DNA of 64,000 nucleotides. It comes from Ktedonobacteria bacterium (GTDB lineage Bacteria; Chloroflexota; Ktedonobacteria; Ktedonobacterales; JACDGC01). The position numbers were made by a program, and so were the translations under genes. The notes beneath the pieces are model-generated. The model ran no database searches. It was not told the origin of the DNA and worked only from the letters and a program-made list of their open reading frames with translations. Location of the stretch: positions 1 to 64,000 of the forward strand of contig DAIDGU010000046.1 of NCBI GenBank assembly GCA_027459785.1. Reading direction: 5' to 3'. The stretch's first letter is position 1. The number at the start of each line of letters is the position of its first letter. Below are positions 22,991 through 31,574 of this stretch, piece by piece.

Positions 22991-25900
22991 ATGTCCTTGC
23001 GCAACGGTGCTGCCGCGCAATCCCCACGCCACCCCTGGGAACACCCGTGGCGTTTCGTGCGGCAACACAGTCGGATTCTTGTCTCGATCACCGTCATGCT
23101 GATGAGTATCGGCATTTTCAGCGCCATCGCCATCGTTTCTGGTGCCTCCATCGCCCACGCGCAGGGCGGCACGGGAGCCACGTTGCCGTATGTGGAGATG
23201 GAGGCGCATGCCGCCACCACCAACGGCAGGATTCTTGGTCCCGACGCTGTGGTAGGCGACCTGGCCGGCGACGCAGTCGATCGCCAAGCGGTGCAGCTAG
23301 GCCAGGGACAATACGTGCAATTCACGCTGCCGCAGCAGGCCAACTCGATCAACCTGCGCTACAGCATCCCCGACTCGGCCAGTGGCGGCGGCATCACCGC
23401 GCCGCTGAGCATCTACATCAACGGCACCAAGCAGAATGATCTGCACCTGACATCGCAATATAGCTGGGTCTATGGCACGCCGGACTTTTCTAATTGTTAT
23501 GGCACGTGGTCGAACACCCCCGGCGGCACCGCGCACCATATGTTCGACGAAGTCCACGAGTTGTTGCCGGAAATGGCAGCTGGCACCACGGTGAAGCTGC
23601 AAGTGGATAGCGAAGACACCGCCCAGTGGTACGCCATCGACGTGGCGGACTTCCAGGAAGTGCCGGCGGCGCTGACCGAACCCGCCGGTGATCTCTCCGT
23701 CACCGCTTATGGCGCGGACCCGACGGGCGCGACGGACTCCACCCAGGCGATCCAGAACGCGGTCAACGCGGGCGAGTCGCAAGGCAAAGGCGTGTGGATT
23801 CCAACTGGGAACTACCTCGTCACCAACCACATCATCGTCAATAACGTCACGCTGACGGGCGCGGGGCCGTGGTATTCGGTCCTGGGCGGGCCGCCGACCA
23901 ACAGCGACAACACCGGCGTGGGCGTCTACGGCCAATATGGCGATCCGACGACGGGGGCGGGTGCCAGCAGCAACGTCACCATCTCGAATTTCGCCATTGA
24001 AGGGCAGATCTCGCAGCGCGACGACTGCTATGAGGAAAACGGCATCGGCGGCGCGCTGAATAACTCGACGATCTCCAATATGTGGATCGAGCATACCAAG
24101 GTGGGCATGTGGTTCGACGGCCCGTTCAGCGGCCTGACGATCACCGGCAGCCGCATCGACTCCACGATGGCGGACGGCATCAACTTCCATGCCGGCATCA
24201 CCAATTCCAAGGTCACTCAGACGATTGTGCGCGGCACCGGCGACGACGGCCTGGCACTGTGGTCTGATATCAACCATACATCGACGGGCGACAACAACGA
24301 CACCTTCGATCACAACACCATCCAGTCGCCCTGGGTGGCGAACGATATCGCCGACTACGGTGGTTCGGGCAACACCGTCACCAACAACAGAGTCTCTGGC
24401 TCCGAATATCGTGGCGGCGGCATCATGTTCGACTACGAGGATTTCGGCGGGTCTACCGCCCCCTTCGGCGGCACGACGACGGTTTCGAACAACACGCTTT
24501 ACCAGGCGGGTGGGTTCGGCGACCAAGGCATCTTGGAATTCGGCGCGCTGATGTTCTGGGCCGACAATGGCGCGATCAACTCGCCATTCACGATCGCCGA
24601 GAATGAGATCGACGATAGTCTCTTCGGCGCGATTCAGTTCGATGGCGGCAATGCGTTCGCCACCGCGACGATGAGCAACGATAACATCAACGGGGCGGAG
24701 TTCGCCTTTGTGGATAAGGTCACGACGGTCACAGGATCCGCCGCATATGTGACGGCCAGCAACTTGACGGTGGGGAGCTTCCAGAGCTGCGAGTCGGTGG
24801 GATCCTTTAATGTCACGCAGGATTCGACCGATACGGGCTGGAACACCACGTCGCAGACCTGCAATCCGCCCTCACCCACGCCGCCCGGCGGCGGCGGAGC
24901 CACGGCGACGCCCACCTTCCCGGCGGGACCCACGGCGACGCCCACCCTCCCGCCGACCGCGGTTCCCACCGCCACGCCGGCCCCCGGCAGCGATGTGGTG
25001 GCGATCGACGCGGGCAGCAGTTCCGCAGTGAACAATTACAGCGCCGACGAGTATTTCAGTTCGGGCGGCAACGAATACTCCGACACCTCGACCAGCATCA
25101 CCTTTAAGGGGCTGGATAGCAATCCCGCGCCCCAGGCGGTGTATCAAACGTGTCGCTGGGCGACCTCGTTCACCTATACTATCCCGAACTTGACCGCTGG
25201 TGCGACGTATACCGTGGTGCTGCACTGGGCCGAACTGAGTTTCCAGGCAACGGGAGCGCGCACGTTCAATGTGGCCATCAACGGGACGACTGAGTTGACC
25301 GATTTCGATGTCTACGCCAACGCGGGCTACAAGACGGCCATCAGCCGTGCGTTCACCGTGACAGCCACCGGTGGCCAGATCGCCATCGCCTTCACCCACG
25401 GCACCGCTGATAATCCGTTCATCAGTGGCATCGAAGTGTTGTCATCTTCCAGCACGCCGACGCCGACGCCAGTGCCACCGACCGCGACGCCCGTAGCGAC
25501 CGCGACACCTTCTGCCACGGCGACGCCGACCGGCAGCCTGACGCTGGTCACGGCGATCGACGCCGGGGGTGGGGCCGCGAGCAGCTATGTCGCGGACACG
25601 GATTTCAACCAGGGCAACGAGTATTCGGATACTTCCACAGCGATTGATACGAGCGGTGGGCTGGATAGCAACCCGGCACCGCAGGCGGTGTATCAGACCT
25701 GTCGCTGGAACAGTTCCTTCGCGTATACCATCCCCGGCTTGACCTCTGGTGTCACCTACACCATACGCTTGCACTGGGCGGAACTGACCTTCCAGTCGGT
25801 CGGCGCACGCACGTTCAACGTGGCCATCAATGGTAATCAGGTGTTGACCAACTTCGACGTGTTCGCCACAGCGGGCTACAAGAAAGCTCTGGGCAAAACC

Positions 25901-26491
25901 TTCACCGCAACGGCCAATAGTAGTGGGCAGATCGTGATCGCCTTCACACAAGGCACAGCGGATAATCCGTTCATCAGCGGCATCGAGGTGCTGGCACCGT
26001 CGAACGCGCCCACGCCGACGCCCGCGCCCACGCTTCAACTGGTGACGGCGATCAATGCCGGTGGCAGCACGAGCGGCAGCTATATCACCGACACGGACTT
26101 TAATACCGGCAACGAATATTCCGACACCTCGACCGGCATCAACACGAGTTCTGGACAGGACAGCGATCCGGCACCGCAGGCCGTCTACCAGACCTGCCGC
26201 TGGAACAGTTCGTTCACCTACACCATCCCGAACCTGACTGCTGGTGCGACGTATACCGTGGTGCTACATTGGGCGGAACTGACCTTCCAAGCAACGGGAG
26301 CGCGCACGTTCAATGTGGCCATCAACGGGACGACTGAGTTGACCGATTTCGATGTCTACGCCAACGCGGGCTACAAGACGGCCATCAGTCGGAGCTTCAC
26401 CGTGACGGCCACCGGTGGCCAGATCGTGATCGCCTTCACGCAAGGCACCGCTGATAATCCGTTCATCAGCGGCATCGAGATCTACCACTAG
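22991..26491 (+). CDS. Secreted GH87 alpha-1,3-glucanase (mycodextranase-like) with three malectin domains
   Basis: The start is ATG 22991 after aaaggagc, giving 1166 aa. A ~60-residue N-terminus with one hydrophobic segment ends in an AHA signal-cleavage-like site. Residues ~60-235 resemble the beta-sandwich that precedes the catalytic part in actinobacterial mycodextranases. Residues ~240-620 form a right-handed beta-helix opening with AYGADPTGATDSTQAIQNAV. D395 (MADGIN) and D418/D419 (GTGDDGLALW) are spaced 23 and 24 residues apart, as in the three catalytic Asp reported for GH87 (from memory). Three malectin-type carbohydrate-binding domains follow, joined by TPTP linkers (~665-815, ~835-995, ~1010-1166). 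It should cut alpha-1,3-glucan outside the cell. Confidence 0.88.
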   Translation: MSLRNGAAAQSPRHPWEHPWRFVRQHSRILVSITVMLMSIGIFSAIAIVSGASIAHAQGGTGATLPYVEMEAHAATTNGRILGPDAVVGDLAGDAVDRQAVQLGQGQYVQFTLPQQANSINLRYSIPDSASGGGITAPLSIYINGTKQNDLHLTSQYSWVYGTPDFSNCYGTWSNTPGGTAHHMFDEVHELLPEMAAGTTVKLQVDSEDTAQWYAIDVADFQEVPAALTEPAGDLSVTAYGADPTGATDSTQAIQNAVNAGESQGKGVWIPTGNYLVTNHIIVNNVTLTGAGPWYSVLGGPPTNSDNTGVGVYGQYGDPTTGAGASSNVTISNFAIEGQISQRDDCYEENGIGGALNNSTISNMWIEHTKVGMWFDGPFSGLTITGSRIDSTMADGINFHAGITNSKVTQTIVRGTGDDGLALWSDINHTSTGDNNDTFDHNTIQSPWVANDIADYGGSGNTVTNNRVSGSEYRGGGIMFDYEDFGGSTAPFGGTTTVSNNTLYQAGGFGDQGILEFGALMFWADNGAINSPFTIAENEIDDSLFGAIQFDGGNAFATATMSNDNINGAEFAFVDKVTTVTGSAAYVTASNLTVGSFQSCESVGSFNVTQDSTDTGWNTTSQTCNPPSPTPPGGGGATATPTFPAGPTATPTLPPTAVPTATPAPGSDVVAIDAGSSSAVNNYSADEYFSSGGNEYSDTSTSITFKGLDSNPAPQAVYQTCRWATSFTYTIPNLTAGATYTVVLHWAELSFQATGARTFNVAINGTTELTDFDVYANAGYKTAISRAFTVTATGGQIAIAFTHGTADNPFISGIEVLSSSSTPTPTPVPPTATPVATATPSATATPTGSLTLVTAIDAGGGAASSYVADTDFNQGNEYSDTSTAIDTSGGLDSNPAPQAVYQTCRWNSSFAYTIPGLTSGVTYTIRLHWAELTFQSVGARTFNVAINGNQVLTNFDVFATAGYKKALGKTFTATANSSGQIVIAFTQGTADNPFISGIEVLAPSNAPTPTPAPTLQLVTAINAGGSTSGSYITDTDFNTGNEYSDTSTGINTSSGQDSDPAPQAVYQTCRWNSSFTYTIPNLTAGATYTVVLHWAELTFQATGARTFNVAINGTTELTDFDVYANAGYKTAISRSFTVTATGGQIVIAFTQGTADNPFISGIEIYH

Positions 26492-26713
26492 CACGGGGGA
26501 GTCCTCACCCCAGGGCGAGCACATGTAGGGGCGTACCCTTGTGGTCGCCCTGCCCCTCCATCCCATCTGCGGATCGAGAGGGGGGCGCAGCATTAGGATT
26601 GATCGCGTGGATCGCGCCGATCACGTTCAATGGCCTGTCTCCTCCTCTCTGCCGCAGCGGGGAGGGGGTCGGGGGGTGGGGCCATTCCTTTTACCTGGAA
26701 GGAGTATAAGAAC
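26492..26713. other. Intergenic region made of short repeats between the two GH87 genes
   Basis: aggggcgtacccttgtggtcgccct (26526-26550) is a hairpin of the widespread TAGGGGCG...CGCCC intergenic class. The stretch ctgccgcagcggggaggggg (about 26651) is a second common GC-rich repeat type. I see no convincing promoter here. The downstream gene may be read from the GH87 promoter or from weak sequence just upstream of ggaaggag. Confidence 0.5.
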
Positions 26714-28528
26714 ATGGCTGCGCTGAGCACTGAGGCGGCGCATGGGCGCGGGGCAAGCGTCGGGCAGTACGTGCGGCAGCATCTGCGCGTGCTGATCGCC
26801 GTGGTCATCATCGTGGTTGCCGGTGGCGTCGGCGGCGCGATCGCGCTGGTCAACCACACTGCCGGAGCGATTCAGGTGACGGGCGGGACGGGGGCGACGC
26901 TGCCCTATGTGGAGCTGCAAGCGGAAGATGCCGCCACCAATGGCACGATCATCGGGCCGGATGCTACGTTCACCCATCTAGCTGCCGAGGCGTCGGGGCG
27001 CAAGGCCGTCACGCTGACGCGCGGGCAATACGTTGAATTCACGCTGCCGCAGGCGGCGAACTCCATCGACGTGCGCTACAGCATCCCCGATTCCGCTGAC
27101 GGTAATGGGCTGACCGCGCCGCTCAGCGTGTATATCAATGGCGTTCATCATCCGGCGCAAACACTGACGTTGACTTCGCATTATAGCTGGCTGTATGGCG
27201 CGTATCCCTTCACCAACAATCCCAAGGCCGGCACACCGCAACATTTCTATGATGAAACGCGCCTGCTGTTGGGAGAAATGCCCGCCGGCACCAAAGTGCG
27301 CTTGCAGGTGGATGCCGCCGACACCGCGCCGTCTTATACCATCGATCTGGCCGACTTCGAGGAGGTCGCGCCGCCGCGCTCCCAACCAGCGGGGTATATC
27401 GCCGTCACCGATCCGCCTTATGAGGCAGATCCGACGGGCAAACACGACGCCACGCAGGCCATCCAAAAGGCGCTCGACGCAGGTGCCAAGCAGGGCAAGG
27501 GCGTCTGGCTGCCGTCGGGAACCTTCACGGTCACGGGGCATCTTATGGTCAACAATGTGACGCTGGCCGGTGCCGGCCCGTGGTATTCGATCCTATCGGG
27601 CGACGGCGTGGGCGTGTATGGCGCTGCCGCCCCGCAGCCCAGCCAGAACGTCCATCTGGCCGATTTCGCCATCTTTGGTCGCGTGCGGGATCGGGTGGAT
27701 AGCGCGCCGTTGAATGGCATCGGTGGGGCGCTGAGCGATTCGACCATCAGTGATATCTGGATCGAGCATACCAAGGTGGGCATGTGGTTCGACGGCCCCT
27801 TCAGCGGCCTGACGATCACCGGCTGCCGCATCCGCGACACAACCGCCGACGGCATCAATTTCCACGACGGCATCACCAACGCGACGGTCAGCCAGACGCT
27901 GGTGCGCAACACAGGCGACGACGGCCTGGCGATGTGGTCCGATCACCAGGCGGATGCGCATGACACGTTCGACGCGAACACCGTGCAGTTGCCGATCCTG
28001 GCGAACGGCATCGCGCTCTACGGCGGCGCGGACAATCGCATCAGCAACAATCGCGTGGAAGATTCGCTGACGCAGGGCGGCGGCATTCAGGTGGGCAATC
28101 GTTTCGGCGCGGTGCCGCTCAGCGGCACGACCACCATCGCCAATAACACGCTCGTCCGCGCCGGCTGCTATGATCCCGGTTTTCAATATGGCATCGGCGC
28201 GCTCTGGTTTTACGCGCTGGATGGTCCGCTGACGGGGCAGATCAACGTGTCGCAGATGGAGATCGATGCCAGCATCAACGAGGCGATCCAGTTCGTCGGC
28301 AGCACCACGATCACGCACGTGACGCTGGACCACGTGCGCATCAAAGGGGCCGGCACCTTCGCGGTGCAGGAGCAGACGCCCGGCGCGGCCACGTTCACCG
28401 CCGTTCAGGCGAGCGGCCTGGGGGCCAGCGGCGTGTATAACTGCGGCGTGACCTTCACCATCACACAAGGCGCGGATGACACCGGCTGGAACACGTCCAG
28501 TTGCGGCTTCCCGCCACCCCAAAACTGA
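26714..28528 (+). CDS. Secreted GH87 alpha-1,3-glucanase/mycodextranase paralogue
   Basis: 604 aa from ATG 26714 (ggaaggag upstream). One N-terminal membrane segment (LRVLIAVVIIVVAGGVGGAIALV) acts as an uncleaved or signal anchor. The N-terminal beta-sandwich (TLPYVELQAEDAATNGTIIG...YSIPDSADGNGLTAPLSVYING) and the beta-helix are collinear with the previous gene. The acidic residues D379 (TADGIN) and D402/D403 (NTGDDGLAMW) are conserved. It lacks the malectin tail. This copy is closer to the actinobacterial mycodextranases I recall, so the upstream gene may be the derived one. It should act on the same polymer, with a different mode of surface attachment. Confidence 0.87.
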   Translation: MAALSTEAAHGRGASVGQYVRQHLRVLIAVVIIVVAGGVGGAIALVNHTAGAIQVTGGTGATLPYVELQAEDAATNGTIIGPDATFTHLAAEASGRKAVTLTRGQYVEFTLPQAANSIDVRYSIPDSADGNGLTAPLSVYINGVHHPAQTLTLTSHYSWLYGAYPFTNNPKAGTPQHFYDETRLLLGEMPAGTKVRLQVDAADTAPSYTIDLADFEEVAPPRSQPAGYIAVTDPPYEADPTGKHDATQAIQKALDAGAKQGKGVWLPSGTFTVTGHLMVNNVTLAGAGPWYSILSGDGVGVYGAAAPQPSQNVHLADFAIFGRVRDRVDSAPLNGIGGALSDSTISDIWIEHTKVGMWFDGPFSGLTITGCRIRDTTADGINFHDGITNATVSQTLVRNTGDDGLAMWSDHQADAHDTFDANTVQLPILANGIALYGGADNRISNNRVEDSLTQGGGIQVGNRFGAVPLSGTTTIANNTLVRAGCYDPGFQYGIGALWFYALDGPLTGQINVSQMEIDASINEAIQFVGSTTITHVTLDHVRIKGAGTFAVQEQTPGAATFTAVQASGLGASGVYNCGVTFTITQGADDTGWNTSSCGFPPPQN

Positions 28529-28530
28529 CT

Positions 28531-29778
28531 TCAGTGCGCCTGGCCGGCACTGAGGGTGGTCTGCCAGAGCGCCTGGCCATCCGCTGCATGCAGCGCCACC
28601 ACGCCGCCATCGGTCGGTGGGATGTGGGGGCCGTTGCAGGTGTAATTGCCGGAGCCGCCGACGCCGCCATACAGGGTGTTGCCCACGACAGCGACGGGCA
28701 ACATCGGTCGCTGAGCCGCCGCGCCGCGCCAGCGCACGGTATGGCTGGTGGCGTCCACCGCGCTGATGTCCGTGCCACCCAGGTACAGCGTGTTTTGCGC
28801 GTAGACCAGCGGCATATCCGTATTGGGCAACAGCGGCATGTTGTCATTTTGCGTCAAGGTCCAGGCGACGGTGCCGGTTTGGCTGGTCAGCGCGACGAGC
28901 TGCGCCGCGAAATGGGCATCGGCGGTATACGTTTGGGTGGCGACAACGAGCAGCCCTTGCGCCAGGATGGGGCGCGTTGTCGGTCCGCCAGCAAATTGGC
29001 GCAGCAACAGGCGTCGCCTGTTCGCCGGATTATAGGCAGCGACATCGGTGACTTCGGCGGAGGGCAGCGAGCGCGGCCCAGCGACCGTGCTGTCGATGAT
29101 GCTGTCGTACAGCACGCCTTGCACCAGCACGGGGGTGGTGAATTGGATCAGGGGGGACGAGGAGGGCGTGAACCAGCGCTGCTTGCCGGTGGCGGCGGCG
29201 AGGGCATACAAGCCGTCCGCGCCGAAATAGAGCGTGTCGTTGACCAATGTGAGATCACCCACGATCTCCGGCGGGTTCGGGCCTTCTACCACCGGCAAGG
29301 CAAACGACCAGGCAGGTGTGCCATCCCGCGCATGCACGGCGACCACGCCGGACCCGCCCGCGACATACACCAGGCCAGCGCCAATGACGGGCATCGCCAG
29401 GGCGACCGCAAAGCCCGGCTGGAAAGTGGTTGTATGCCAGATGATTCTGCCATCAGTGGCCGCCAACGCATACAGCGTGGTGGCGCTGCGCACATACACC
29501 ACGCCGGCGACGACAGCGGGCGTCGAAAGCAGTCCGGTCGAAAGTGGGGTGATCCACAGGAGTTTGCCATCGCTGGCCCGCAACGCATAGATATTCCCAA
29601 ACTGGCCGCCCACGTAAATCACGCCGTCCACGACCGCCGGGCGCAATTGCACGTTCATATCGGCGGGCAGCGAGCAGATCCCCCTTACGCTACCCGGTAA
29701 ATCGCATGCCGCCAGCGACGCGGCAAAGATCACAACGCCGATGAGGCGCATCCACCGTGGGGAGAGGTAACGGCGCAT
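28531..29778 (-). CDS. PQQ-type beta-propeller lipoprotein
   Basis: This is a 415-aa lipoprotein (signal ending SLAACDLPG). The mature part is made of repeats typical of PQQ-like propellers: VVDGVIYVGGQFGNIYALRASDGKLLW, VVAGVVYVRSATTLYALAATDGRIIW, LVYVAGGSGVVAVHARDGTPAW, FGADGLYALAAATGKQRW. In this class the blades bind ligands or partners (as in BamB) rather than PQQ itself. It is convergent with the second GH87 gene, stop codons 2 bp apart, so no regulatory link is implied. Confidence 0.85.
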   Translation of the reverse strand: MRRYLSPRWMRLIGVVIFAASLAACDLPGSVRGICSLPADMNVQLRPAVVDGVIYVGGQFGNIYALRASDGKLLWITPLSTGLLSTPAVVAGVVYVRSATTLYALAATDGRIIWHTTTFQPGFAVALAMPVIGAGLVYVAGGSGVVAVHARDGTPAWSFALPVVEGPNPPEIVGDLTLVNDTLYFGADGLYALAAATGKQRWFTPSSSPLIQFTTPVLVQGVLYDSIIDSTVAGPRSLPSAEVTDVAAYNPANRRRLLLRQFAGGPTTRPILAQGLLVVATQTYTADAHFAAQLVALTSQTGTVAWTLTQNDNMPLLPNTDMPLVYAQNTLYLGGTDISAVDATSHTVRWRGAAAQRPMLPVAVVGNTLYGGVGGSGNYTCNGPHIPPTDGGVVALHAADGQALWQTTLSAGQAH

Positions 29779-30064
29779 AGGAAGATCCTTTCAATCAATA
29801 GGCACGTCTGCGTATCAAAAGGATCAGACGCTATGGGAGGTGGTTTTGTTGCATGGCATCGTGGTCTCTATCGCGCGATCATGGGATACGGATATCGTCC
29901 GGTGATGAAACGCATGGTTGTGGCATCTCATGAGGGGAAAGGGAAGGAGTTGAACTTCTTTTGATCCCGCTATCAATCGTCCGTCACAGTCCACCATCCT
30001 AGGCGCTGTCTATGGTTAGGCTTCTTTTGCTATGGTCTATGTTTGTGGGCTTTGTCGTCACGTT
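29779..30064. other. AT-richer intergenic stretch without a supported gene
   Basis: Base composition is clearly lower in GC than the preceding region and no ORF has a ribosome binding site. The segment ggagttgaacttctt (29948-29962) faintly resembles the attL/tmRNA T-arm sequence (ggagttgaa), but I cannot show it is more than chance. This stretch begins the foreign-looking region that ends at the tmRNA gene. Confidence 0.4.
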
Positions 30065-30238
30065 TCATGCTCGGTTGGCAGCATGCCGTTTTCTTTTTGA
30101 TTGCTGCTCCCATAGTAATCCATGTTCGCGCTCATAGGTTGTAATGATGTTGCCGACGAGGTCAAGCATGCTGGTGATCGAATTATTTTCATCTCCCGCT
30201 CCTGCATCAAGTATATCGGATGCTATGCTTTGCATCAT
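30065..30238 (-). CDS. Short antitoxin-like ORF (possible remnant)
   Basis: A 57-codon ORF too short for the track. Its middle (SMLDLVGNIITTYEREHGL) resembles the LxLLxxLIxxYExxH helix of HigA-type antitoxins, but the HTH part one would expect after it is missing. It follows the hicA-like sequence by 11 bp on the same strand. No strong ribosome binding site (aagtga). It could be a truncated antitoxin or chance. Confidence 0.3.
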   Translation of the reverse strand: MMQSIASDILDAGAGDENNSITSMLDLVGNIITTYEREHGLLWEQQSKRKRHAANRA

Positions 30239-30249
30239 TCACTTGCTTG

Positions 30250-30435
30250 TCACGGTGGCGGAATCCCTAAATCATTGCAGATTTTCCGCACCAGCTTTTC
30301 GCCTATCTCATTATGGCGTGGAACGGTCGAGCTACGACCGGTTACTGGGTTTCGATAGATGGTATGATTGCTTCCTTCGCGTTTAAAGGTACAGCCGTGT
30401 TGTTCTAAATGCTGAATGAAATCGTGGCGCTACAC
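30250..30435 (-). pseudogene. hicA: hicA-like toxin gene with a stop at codon 2
   Basis: The minus strand reads GTG TAG CGC CAC GAT TTC, then a full HicA sequence: DFIQHLEQHGCTFKREGSNH, TIYRNPVTGRSSTVPRHNEI, GEKLVRKICNDLGIPPP, ending TGA. This is the complete ~60-residue dsRBD-like toxin with its catalytic-type GSNH histidine, 6 bp after the hicB stop. A lysine or arginine codon (AAG/CGC) is expected at position 2, so a single A-to-T change (AAG to TAG) would explain the loss. Rescue from a non-standard internal start cannot be excluded. Confidence 0.75.
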
Positions 30436-30441
30436 ACGTGC

Positions 30442-30657
30442 TTAGATGGTCATGCTTTCACGCAGAACAGGGCGATCAGCGATTTCTTGACGGCTTTGTT
30501 CGCGATTCTCCTCTAAAATCATGTGGATGGCTTCTTTTAAATTTTCGCGGGCCTCATCAAGCGTCGCCCCTTGCGAGTTGGCACCAGGCAGTTCTTCGAC
30601 AGAGCCAATCCACCAGGGACCGTCTTGCTCGAAAATAGCGATAAACGTATTGGTCAT
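30442..30657 (-). CDS. hicB: HicB-family antitoxin
   Basis: This 71-aa protein has the HicB partial RNase H fold: FIAIFEQDGPWWIGSVEELPGANSQGATLDEARENLKEAIHMILEE. It is the short form without a C-terminal DNA-binding domain, as is common when hicB precedes hicA. The ribosome binding site aaggaggg is strong. It is intact while the downstream toxin carries a nonsense codon, so it now has no local partner. Confidence 0.88.
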   Translation of the reverse strand: MTNTFIAIFEQDGPWWIGSVEELPGANSQGATLDEARENLKEAIHMILEENREQSRQEIADRPVLRESMTI

Positions 30658-30678
30658 GAAAGTATGCCCTCCTTATCT

Positions 30679-30885
30679 TCATTCAAGTATACAATATGAG
30701 GCATCGATCTCCTGATCGACTTCTCTGATCCACTCAGCCATCGCCGCGACATTGGCGGGATCGCTCAGCGTCAGTTCCCACTGCATTTCCGCCTCAAGCA
30801 CCGTCGCTAGCTCGTTCTGGATCGCATCGGGGAGTTGCTCTGCGGCAACGACAGCGGCACGAAAACGATCACTCATTGTTTTCAT
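30679..30885 (-). CDS. Small antitoxin-like protein, function unknown
   Basis: 68 aa, acidic and helical: AAEQLPDAIQNELATVLEAEMQWELTLSDPANVAAMAEWIREVDQEI. The layout (LP...Q..LA..L..E..WE) resembles small antitoxins that pair with RelE/ParE toxins in cyanobacteria and Chloroflexota, but no toxin follows; the next gene is hicB, 21 bp away. It may belong to the same decaying toxin-antitoxin cluster. Confidence 0.5.
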   Translation of the reverse strand: MKTMSDRFRAAVVAAEQLPDAIQNELATVLEAEMQWELTLSDPANVAAMAEWIREVDQEIDASYCILE

Positions 30886-30901
30886 CTTTATCAGGGGCGG
30901 T

Positions 30902-30933
30902 ATAAAAACGAGGTCAGGCGTAGCCTGACCTCA
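30902..30933 (-). terminator. Orphaned tmRNA terminator at the left end of the integrated element
   Basis: GAGGTCAGGC-tac-GCCTGACCTC on the minus strand is a perfect 10-bp stem followed by GTTTTTAT. It directly follows the att duplicate of the ssrA 3' end, so it is probably the original terminator of ssrA before integration. A similar hairpin at 37816-37840 now serves the gene. Confidence 0.8.
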
Positions 30934-30934
30934 G

Positions 30935-30959
30935 TGGGTGGAGATGGGGGGGAGTTGAA
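30935..30959. repeat. attL: 25-bp duplicate of the ssrA 3' end
   Basis: The 25 bp beginning tgggtggagatggggggg and ending agttgaa are identical to 37842-37866, the T-arm/acceptor end of the tmRNA gene. Identity stops on the inner tmRNA side (aatctt here, ccccccg in the gene). Confidence 0.9.
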
Positions 30960-31066
30960 ATCTTGTTCAAACGTCCGCACTCGTCCATCTCTATGCCTGG
31001 GTCGGCCTATTTCCTGGCTTTTCTTTCCGTCATCATACCACAAAGTCCGTCTCTGTTTTTCGGCTC

Positions 31067-31087
31067 TGGGGTCAGGGTTGGGGTCAA
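31067..31087. repeat. Candidate integrase arm site, left
   Basis: tggggtcagggttggggtca plus a, a 21-bp sequence identical to 37777-37797 at the other end, lies ~107 bp inside attL. Each copy contains two TTGGGGTCA/TGGGGTCA half-repeats. Paired direct repeats near both att cores are what tyrosine integrase arm-binding sites look like. Confidence 0.65.
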
Positions 31088-31099
31088 AGTTTCACTTTG

Positions 31100-31555
31100 C
31101 TATGGCAACTGCACCAAAGCCAGTAGTATACCTTTAAATGTGTGAGGTGTACTTGCCATTGCTTTATCGACAACTTGCCTATACCTTCTTCGTATATCGT
31201 AACGTTCTAACCGAAAATTTGTATCTATGTCGCCATTAAATACAAAATTGCCAAAAGGTGAAAACAAATGCCAAGATTTATCACCAGGGCCATCAATACC
31301 GGTAGCACCGTCTATTTCCCATCTACCTTTTTTTGTTATGAAGTAAAATCTATACGGATTGTTGGGTAAAAGTTGAATGTTAAGTGCGTTAGCAATTTCC
31401 GGTGAAAGAGCTGCTTCAAGTTTGCGCTTGTATTGATTTACATAATCCGCAATTTGTTGCTTTTCTCTTGCCTCTTTGGCTTTTCTCTCTTCCTCGGCAC
31501 GTTGTTGTTCTAATTGCATCAGCCGCTGGATTTCTTTGGGATCTGGCTGAGACAT
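31100..31555 (-). CDS. Element-borne hypothetical protein with an N-terminal coiled coil
   Basis: 151 aa. Residues ~10-45 are a charged helix (RLMQLEQQRAEEERKAKEAREKQQ). The rest is a compact domain (LSPEIANALNIQLLPNNPYRFYFITKKGRWEIDGATGIDG...) that I do not recognise. It lies 19 bp downstream of the HTH/GNAT-like gene on the same strand, so the two are probably co-transcribed. AT-rich codon use differs from the chromosome, fitting acquisition with the element. Confidence 0.65.
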   Translation of the reverse strand: MSQPDPKEIQRLMQLEQQRAEEERKAKEAREKQQIADYVNQYKRKLEAALSPEIANALNIQLLPNNPYRFYFITKKGRWEIDGATGIDGPGDKSWHLFSPFGNFVFNGDIDTNFRLERYDIRRRYRQVVDKAMASTPHTFKGILLALVQLP

Positions 31556-31574
31556 AATGATTCTCCTCTCACTG

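Noticed and set aside
23297-24526. 409-aa minus-strand ORF within the GH87 gene
   Set aside because: Antisense shadow of a gene with conserved catalytic residues.
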